A program made the position numbers and the translations under genes. A stretch of DNA of 64,000 nt from Lutraria lutraria (taxonomy: Eukaryota > Mollusca > Bivalvia > Venerida > Mactridae): contig OZ026848.1 of NCBI GenBank assembly GCA_964023205.1, positions 2,780,501 to 2,844,500 of the forward strand. The letters run 5' to 3'. Of this stretch, positions 57,501 through 64,000 are shown piece by piece. Every line of letters starts with the position of its first letter. Position 1 is the stretch's first letter. A model generated the notes under the pieces. It worked only from the letters and a program-made list of their open reading frames with translations. It did not search any database and was not told where the DNA came from.

Positions 57501-57955
57501 TTCTCTATATATCATTTTAAAGTTTTAACCATTTTAATATTTTACTCTTTTAACATCTGATGCTTTTAAACTTTTAATCATTTTACTATTTTTACTCTTT
57601 TAATATCTTATGCTCTTAAACTTTTAACCATTTTATTTCTGTATATATCATTTTGAACTTTTAACCATTTTAATATTTTACTCTTTTAACATCTTATGCT
57701 TTTAACCATTTTAATATTTTATCATTTTACTATTTCACTTCTTTTATATATGTTATGCTTTTAGACTTAAACATTTTAATTTTGTATATATCCTTTTAAA
57801 CTTTTCAACCATTTTAAACTTTTAATCATTTTACTATTTTTACCCTTTTAATTTCTTATGCTTTTAAACTTTTAATCATTTTATTCTTGTATGTGTCATT
57901 TAAAACTTTTACCATTTTACTATTTTATCATTTCATTTGGTTTCCTATCACAAAT
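54526..57955. repeat. 3.4-kb AT-rich satellite with ~9-10-bp TTTTA periodicity
   Basis: An almost uninterrupted array of words such as CATTTTAATATTTTATCATT, TTTTACTATTTTACTC and CTTATGCTTTTAAAC. TTTTA tracts fall every 9-10 bp. Longer modules bounded by CTTGTATATATCATTTTAAA recur every 130-175 bp in variable order. A variant with TACAAAAAATGTATATATC occurs at about 55433, 55886 and 57096, showing segmental amplification. Nearly no G on this strand except in ATGC and TTGTA words. No coding potential. Confidence 0.92.
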
Positions 57956-57984
57956 TTTCATTCCATACCTTCAGTCATGATATT

Positions 57985-58960
57985 ACTGGTAATTTAGGAG
58001 TTTCATGTCTGCAGCCCACGTTCTTGCTGACGAATCTAGGGTACATAACTGCAGCCCACAAACTGATTGATGATTAGGGAGTTCATATCTGCAGGTCATG
58101 TCTCACTGATAAACCTGGATTTCATCTCTGCAGTCCAATGTTCTCACTTTATAAGGAGACATTCCTGCTAAAACATGATTATCACTGGTGCGTTTGTGTG
58201 GCATGTCTTGTAGTGTTGTTTTTTTTTATGAGTCTTGAGTTTGTCCTGTAAATCTTGTTACTCACTGACGAGTCTATAGTACAGTACTGCTGAATACGGA
58301 TTTTCTAATTTATCAAGTTAGGAGTTTATGTTTGCAGCCCACGTTCTTGCTGACGAATCTAGGGTACATAACTGCAGTCCACAAACTGATTGATGATTTG
58401 AGAGTTCATATCTGCAGGTCATGTATCATTGATTAACCTGGATTTCATCTTCGCAGTCCAATGTTCTCACTTTATAAGGAGACATTCCTGCTGAAACATG
58501 ATTATCACGGGTGCGTTTTTGTGGCATGTCTTGTAGTGTTGTTCTTTTTTATGAGTCTGGAGTTTGTCCTGTAAATCTTGTTACTCACTGACGAGTCTAT
58601 AGTTCAGTACTGCTGACTACGGATTTTCTAATTTATCAAGTAAGGAGTTTATGTTTGCAGCCCACGTTCTTGCTGACGAATCTAGGGTACATAACTGCAG
58701 TCCACAAACTGATTGATGATTTGGGAGTTCATATCTGCAGGTCATGTCTCATTGATTAATCTGGATTTCATCTTCGCAGTCCAATGTTCTCACTTTATAA
58801 GGAGACATTCCTGCTAAAACATGATTATCACGGGTTCGTTTTTGTGACATGTCTTGTAGTGTTGTTCTTCATGATGAGTCTGGAGTTTGTCCTGTAAATC
58901 TTGTTACTCACTGACGAGTCTATAGTTCAGTACTGCAGACTGTGGATTATCTGATACATC
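57985..58960. repeat. Three tandem 323-bp repeats
   Basis: CCCACGTTCTTGCTGACGAA lies at 58015, 58338 and 58661, giving a period of 323 bp; copies are highly similar. Each unit contains several CTGCAG words about 40 bp apart in similar contexts (ATATCTGCAGGTCATG, TAACTGCAGTCCAC), so the unit itself seems built from diverged ~40-bp subunits. It begins where the AT-rich satellite ends. Confidence 0.88.
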
Positions 58961-58974
58961 AAAAGATTGCGTCT

Positions 58975-60930
58975 GATTGTCAAATCCGTAAATAAAATCT
59001 TGGTAATATCTGCTTGTTATTGTACGCTTTCCAGGTATGTCTTAGTGTGTCAAGACAAACATGACGAAGAGAGGATATTTTCCACCACAGAGCTGATGAT
59101 TTAATATCAAGCTGATAAGTGCAGAGAAAGCTGTCAGGTAAATTCAATACCAAATGTTTGTTTTGCCAAGAAGTCCAAAAGCTTTTAAGTAAAATCAAAC
59201 CAAAAACCTTTTTAACTGAGTTGACAATAACTTTGAGAGCTGTATTTTTATAGTGTTTTTGAGTTTTTTAGATGTCGGGGTAAGAACTATAAATCTGGAA
59301 AGAAAGTAAAATTAAAAATATTTATTGTAATCTATCAGCATTGATAACATTATTTAAAATTTCAGGAAGAATCTTTTGAGATTCAAACTCCACGGCCAGG
59401 TATGTTTGAAACAGCAATGATGATTAAGCGAACAATAGGCAATGTACACAACTCATGCATCACTGGATAGGGATAGAATACAGAAAATAGTATAACACAG
59501 ACCTTTTAGTTTGATGTCCTGAGGATTTGGTTGGAGAATGGAGAACTTTACAAAATTTGAAAAATGATTGAGGATTGCAACATAGAGATTGGCATAAAGT
59601 GTGACTTTACTTATGGAAATATACGATGTCATACAAACTTATGTAGAACATCCATTGTGGGGTTTGAACCAGTGTGTCTAATCATGAATAATGTTTGTGT
59701 TACACCAAACACAGTCCCGTACAATACTGTTTGTTGTTAAAAAATTCTAAAACATTTCTTCATGCATATGTGTATGCCCTTTTGGTAGTGGTTAAACGTA
59801 TTGTTGCTATTCTATTATATAAATTGTGTATGGTGCAACTTCTCCAGAGCGGCCCTCCTCTCTTTGCATGTAGTTATTTCCAATGTGTAATGATATATTC
59901 GATGTTTTCATATCATTCAATATCCGTTTCTAGGCATTCATTTCTTATTTACTCATAGTGGCATGACTTTGTTGTACAAAAATAAAATAATCTTTAAAGA
60001 GAATGTTTTTTGTTGTGAATTATAATTGAATGACAATTTATTGCATCAACATTAAGTGTTTTTTGCTGCCAAGTACTAGTTTCGTTACCATCTATGGTTT
60101 AACCAACAGAACCATTAATTGTAGAAAAAAATTCCAAAGATGTAACTTATGAGTTCTCTGGTGATCTTTCTGCACAATGTTAACTCACTAACAGGCTTCC
60201 CTCTGAAAAAATGATTAGGTATCTATATTTATGAACAGAACAAAACATTTTTGTAAACAAAATACCAAGTCAAATACACGTACAAATACATACTAATACA
60301 TTCAAACATATATGAAGTAACAATTCTATATATTATGTGGATCAACAAAGTCTAAATAAAGAACGGAGAAGGTGAATACTGATGACATTGTCGTCATTGC
60401 TGCTCATAAAAATGTGAATTGATCAAACAAATCATACAATGAACTGAATTTATGCTTGCACATATAATTTTATATCGAACACATCTGCAATAATTACCGT
60501 ATATCAGAGAACGCCGATTAAATGTAACCAGACTTGTGAAGGAATATTATTTTCAATGAAATGATCAGTTTTTAGGCAATTATTGATTTTCACCTGTGCA
60601 ATGTTTTTCTAGCTTGAAATGTAGTTTCATAATCAATTAATTGTACCAATGTAAGGCAGGCAGCCATTTAAAGCTTCAGAAATTATTTCAAACTGAAGAC
60701 ACGAAAGTCTCTGCATTACCATCACTTACGCACGGTTGGTATTATTCCTTTATAATTTACTCAAATTGTGACTTAAACTTAATGAAATTAGGCAATTTAA
60801 TATTTCGGTTTAACATATTAGCATGACGCCTTGAGAGGTTCACATGTTCTATTGACTTAGTAAGGTTTTTGTTTTATTTAACTTTGCATTTAGACATATT
60901 CAAATGATATACATTGTATTGACAATTTAA
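58975..60930. other. Non-coding DNA, no gene seen
   Basis: Short frames only. Contains TGCAACTTCTCCAGAGCGGC near 59838, shared with the region near 50567. No element ends identified. Confidence 0.5.
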
Positions 60931-60933
60931 TAT

Positions 60934-61131
60934 TATAGCTCGACCATGAGTTTTGGGCCATGAAGGAAGAATACACTAACTAAACCGGGTATATATAGTA
61001 CTTGAGCATGTTAGAGTTATCGTATCAATATGTTTCAGACACATTTGTTCCGAATATCCATATCCCCTATTTGACTCGGTGAAATATTCTGACTAATTTC
61101 GTCATGGCTCAAAAAACATGGTCGAGCTATA
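60934..61131. mobile_element. 198-bp MITE with ~30-bp inverted ends
   Basis: TATAGCTCGACCATGAGTTT followed by TGGGCCATGA is mirrored at the right by TCATGGCTCAAAAAACATGG followed by TCGAGCTATA (24 of 27 core positions match). The flanking TA is compatible with a TA-targeting MITE. Similar phrases on both sides (AGACATATTCAAAT) hint at an older local duplication. Confidence 0.75.
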
Positions 61132-61524
61132 CCTATAGACATATTCAAATATATATATATATTAAGACAATTCAACACTTCGGTTAAACGTACATCATAA
61201 CATGATGTCTAGAGAAGTTGGCATAAACCATTGACAATTCAACAACGCATGCGTTAACAAAATACAACTATGGCGTTCCAAAATATGAGCCAGCTAACCC
61301 TCTCTAATGTGCCAATAAAGATTGCATTCCATACGAGACGAAACCGTTCACCGGCGTCGCCAATAAAAATCGTTGTATATAATAGAATACAATTAGTTCG
61401 TCTAATTAAGATAAACCATTTGTGAATACTATACACAAAACAAAAAATACACAGACCCTTTTTGTTTTTCCATCCCCAGTTCATGTTAAATTTGTTTCCG
61501 CTTTCATTGTATTGCCCACATATA

Positions 61525-61599
61525 GGGGGCTAGCACGTACGTTGCACGGGCGGACAGAAAACGTTTATCTTATATATATACATATTCGTGCTAGCCCCC
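61525..61599. other. 75-bp hairpin with 13-bp GC-rich perfect arms
   Basis: GGGGGCTAGCACG (61525-61537) is perfectly complemented by CGTGCTAGCCCCC (61587-61599) with a 49-base loop. Unusually GC-rich for this window; probably a small MITE. Confidence 0.7.
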
Positions 61600-62152
61600 A
61601 TGGTATTGCCATCTACTCTCACTTCGAGTTCCGTCGAATTTTTACATATTCTCAGCTGCAACCAGGGGCGTGCCCAGGCATACGCACCTATACGCAAGAG
61701 CGTACAACGGATTGGACAAATCGAAAATCTAAAAACGCCAAAAACGCAATAATAATCGATGCCTTACCCGGGTTAGGGTCGAGAAAATTGAAAAATTAAA
61801 AGAGATATTATGTTTTTAAGAAGATAACAATTTATTCATTTTAGAAATTTAGAATTGTTTTCGCCGTATTCAATGTTGTTTCTTCATTCATTTGTCATTT
61901 CCATTCAACAATAAAGCTGCTTCATGTTACTTTACCTATATAAAGTCGGTAATTTGAAAATAACGCTTGAGATTTAAACGTGCAGTGAAAATTATAATAT
62001 ATTTTGTCTACTTTTACCTTACAATTTACACGAAACGGATATCGATAATACAAATGAATCACCAAGACTCAAATGAAACTGCATGAAAATGCGCGCAACA
62101 AACCAGGTATTTGGTTAACTTATATTAATTATTTTCGATGGCTACTTTCTGG

Positions 62153-63242
62153 AGTTCTGACCACAGGCTACCGGCATGTGATAACAGCAAAATAAAGTTT
62201 CAAAAAATTTTTTTTTTCAGCATATAATTATATATTATAGAGTAAAGGTATAGAACTCCTGGGCTCAGAAATCACACCGGTCATGTTCATCAAGGTCCTG
62301 TTGTAACAATTCTGAACCAATTCTTAAAAGCCTGGTCTTATTCGACGCAGAAATAATTTCTCTTTAACTACCATCCACTCTTATATCCATATATTGCTCT
62401 GAACTGGAGCAATAAGCCCTTCAACTTACAAAAAGTACTACTCGCCATCGATGTGACCTAAGTTTGTTTTCATTAGCTACAGAGTAAATTTCTTTATTCC
62501 TTCGTGATTTCATACCCACTCCGGTGTAAATCGAAAGAAAATCAAATTGTTTATCAATCACCGCCGACAAATAATTCAATTGATGGATACCTAAGGCATT
62601 ACGATTCAATATTCCACGCTTTCGTCCGATTTCGCTTCTCAGCTGCCATGAACGCATAGTTTAAACGCCGTACCATTTTCGTGCCGTTCCGGGACGATAC
62701 GTGTCAACGATTGGTCAAAGTCGGAGGTGTGGCAACCTTCACCTTTGGCAGTCATTTTGGCATAGAGAGTTTAAATCGTCAAATAATGAATCGTAATGCC
62801 TTAGATATCCATCAATTGAATGATTCGTCGACGGTGAGTGATAACAAATTTGATTTTCTTTCGATTTACACCGGAGTGGGTATGAAATCCCGAAGGAATA
62901 AAGAAATTTACTCTGTATCTAATGAAAAGAAACTTAGGTCACATCGATGCCTAGTGGTACTTTTTGTAAGTTGAAGGGCTTATTGCTCCAGTTCAGAGCA
63001 ATGTATGGATATAAGAGTGGATGGTGGTTAAAGAGAAATTATTTCTGCGTCGAATAAGACCAGGCTTTTAAGAATCGGTTCAGAATTGTTACAACAGGAC
63101 CTTGATAAACATAACCGGTGTGATTTCTGGGCCCAGGAGTTCTATACCTTTACTCTATAATAGATATATGGTGAAAAAAAAATTATTTTTTTTGAAAATT
63201 TATTTTGCTATTGTCACATGCCGGTAGCCTGTGGTTCTGACC
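62153..63242. mobile_element. 1.07-kb foldback element with ~10-bp TSD
   Basis: The arms (62163 to about 62640, and about 62770 to 63232) are inverted copies over roughly 450-500 bp. Paired blocks include ACAGGCTACCGGCATGTG at both ends, CTTTACTCTATAAT, AGGTCCTGTTGTAACAATTC, CTTATTCGACGCAGAAATAA and CACTCCGGTGTAAATCGAAA. Flanking decamers AGTTCTGACC (62153-62162) and GGTTCTGACC (63233-63242) differ at one base. Long arms and a 9-11-bp duplication suggest a MULE-type foldback. The central spacer is about 130 bp. Frames in the arms are mirror shadows of each other. Confidence 0.85.
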
Positions 63243-63518
63243 AGTATTCGCGCTGAAAGAAGCTGACGGGATTCAGGTATTTAAAATTCCTTTGGGAATA
63301 TATGGCCAATAATGTAGTTCGAGCTCACGAAAGAGAATTGTTGCCAGGATTATGTCTCTGACCTATCGACCATGGAGACTACCCTGACTCAAGAATAGCA
63401 AAATTGATTATTACTTCCAAAGACCCACTCAACGGTGACGCACGCACTGTTCAGACATCCGTAGTGAAAAGGTTTGTGCAGTTGGCCGAGCGCCACGTGT
63501 TTTAAGCCTAAATACTGA

Positions 63519-63583
63519 ATTATATCAAGGACTTAATTATAGATGCATACATTATGTATGTATATATAAGTCCTTCTTTATAT
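63519..63583. mobile_element. Micro-palindrome element, copy 4 (51 bp), imperfect
   Basis: Element 63526-63576 starts CAAGGACTTA and ends TATATAAGTCCTTC (last base C rather than G). Flanks ATTATAT and TTTATAT differ at one base. Its left flank TGAATTATAT is identical to that of copy 1. Confidence 0.7.
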
Positions 63584-64000
63584 CTAGTATCATATCTCTT
63601 AACAATGCAATGGCAGATATACTGCATAAAGCAGATAATTCGAAAAATTACGTTTCCTTTTTCATTTGTGATAAAATTCTTGGAAGTAAAGTTTACTTGA
63701 CTACATGTATACATGGTTCGAACTTGTGATTGGCCGGCGGAAATGTGAATTGCTAGGCCATTAGGAAAAACAATTCCTGTGCGTTAATAGAAATTTGACA
63801 CGGTAAGATGAGTCATTTTTTACCCCCAAAACACTCATAGAATGCATCTCCAGCGTTCTTGAATAAAAAAAATTCCGGACCCCCTACCCACGGTGCGTAA
63901 CCTAGAAATTTCCTCAGGCACGCCCCTGGCAACTTAATTAGTGTTGTCTGTATATAGCTGGTTGCACTTTTAAAAATCTGCTGGATTCCGTTCACTATAG

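Larger units (their letters stand above)
61658..63933. mobile_element. CAGGGGCGTGCC-ended element with 5-bp TSD
   Basis: Ends at 61663 (CAGGGGCGTGCCCAGG) and 63928 (inverted CAGGGGCGTGCCTGAGG), flanked by GCAAC on both sides (61658-61662 and 63929-63933). The 2266 bp include a nested foldback element (62163-63232) and a micro-palindrome (63526-63576), so the original was about 1.1 kb and non-autonomous. A hAT lineage making 5-bp duplications (hAT5) is the likely class, as for the 15.7-kb MITE. Confidence 0.72.

Noticed and set aside
62421..62974. Two related short proteins on opposite strands
   Set aside because: They are mirror translations of the two arms of the foldback element and show no domain.

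Overview
The window is nuclear DNA of a eukaryote, AT-rich, with one spliced gene, one single-exon gene and a very dense load of transposable elements and tandem repeats. A bivalve mollusc is the best guess: the mix of non-LTR retrotransposons (Nimb/I-like, CR1-like and a third clade), hAT-type MITEs, foldback elements, tRNA-like repeats, a roughly 146-bp arrayed element and a B-box/beta-propeller TRIM-like gene is typical of that group. This is inference from pattern recognition, not from a search.

Region by region. 1-3.9 kb: AT-rich DNA with hairpins, an 807-bp inverted-repeat element carrying two tRNA-like modules, and the probable 3' UTR of a retrotransposon. 3.9-12.2 kb: a dead minus-strand I/Nimb-type LINE (gag with three zinc knuckles, APE endonuclease, RT, RNase H), 3162 bp of which is tandemly duplicated at about 99.7% identity. 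12.2-20.6 kb: MITEs (an 897-bp hAT element with perfect 8-bp target duplication; a 318-bp CAGGG element), tRNA-like sequences and a 153-bp repeat. 20.7-26.3 kb: nested, broken LINEs. 26.58-37.55 kb: the centrepiece, a roughly 11-kb DNA transposon bounded by long inverted repeats built of a reiterated GTCAAACCGGCCACA motif. It encodes a MULE-like DDE transposase with a SWIM finger, a basic repeat linker, a C48 (Ulp1/SENP) protease domain and an ING-type PHD finger, now broken by a few stops and frameshifts and carrying two nested plus-strand LINE copies, a minus-strand LINE fragment and a 193-bp repeat array. 37.8-41.75 kb: MTG1, a mitochondrial-ribosome GTPase, two exons; its single intron is mostly mobile DNA. 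45.8-47.6 kb: a RING-less B-box/propeller gene on the minus strand. 51.2 kb: a 200-N assembly gap. 54.5-59 kb: a 3.4-kb AT-rich satellite with TTTTA tracts about every 9-10 bp, followed by three 323-bp repeats. 61.5-64 kb: a CAGGGGCGTGCC-ended element with a 1.07-kb foldback element nested in it.

Scattered through the window are four very short (26-51 bp) near-perfect palindromes beginning CAAGGAC and ending GTCCTTG (the last ends GTCCTTC), each flanked by a 7-bp direct repeat. They look like a family of minimal mobile elements and are, with the transposase-SWIM-Ulp1-PHD element, the most unusual observations.

Only MTG1 and the TRIM-like gene look like functional host genes. Everything else coding is transposon-derived and mostly disabled.
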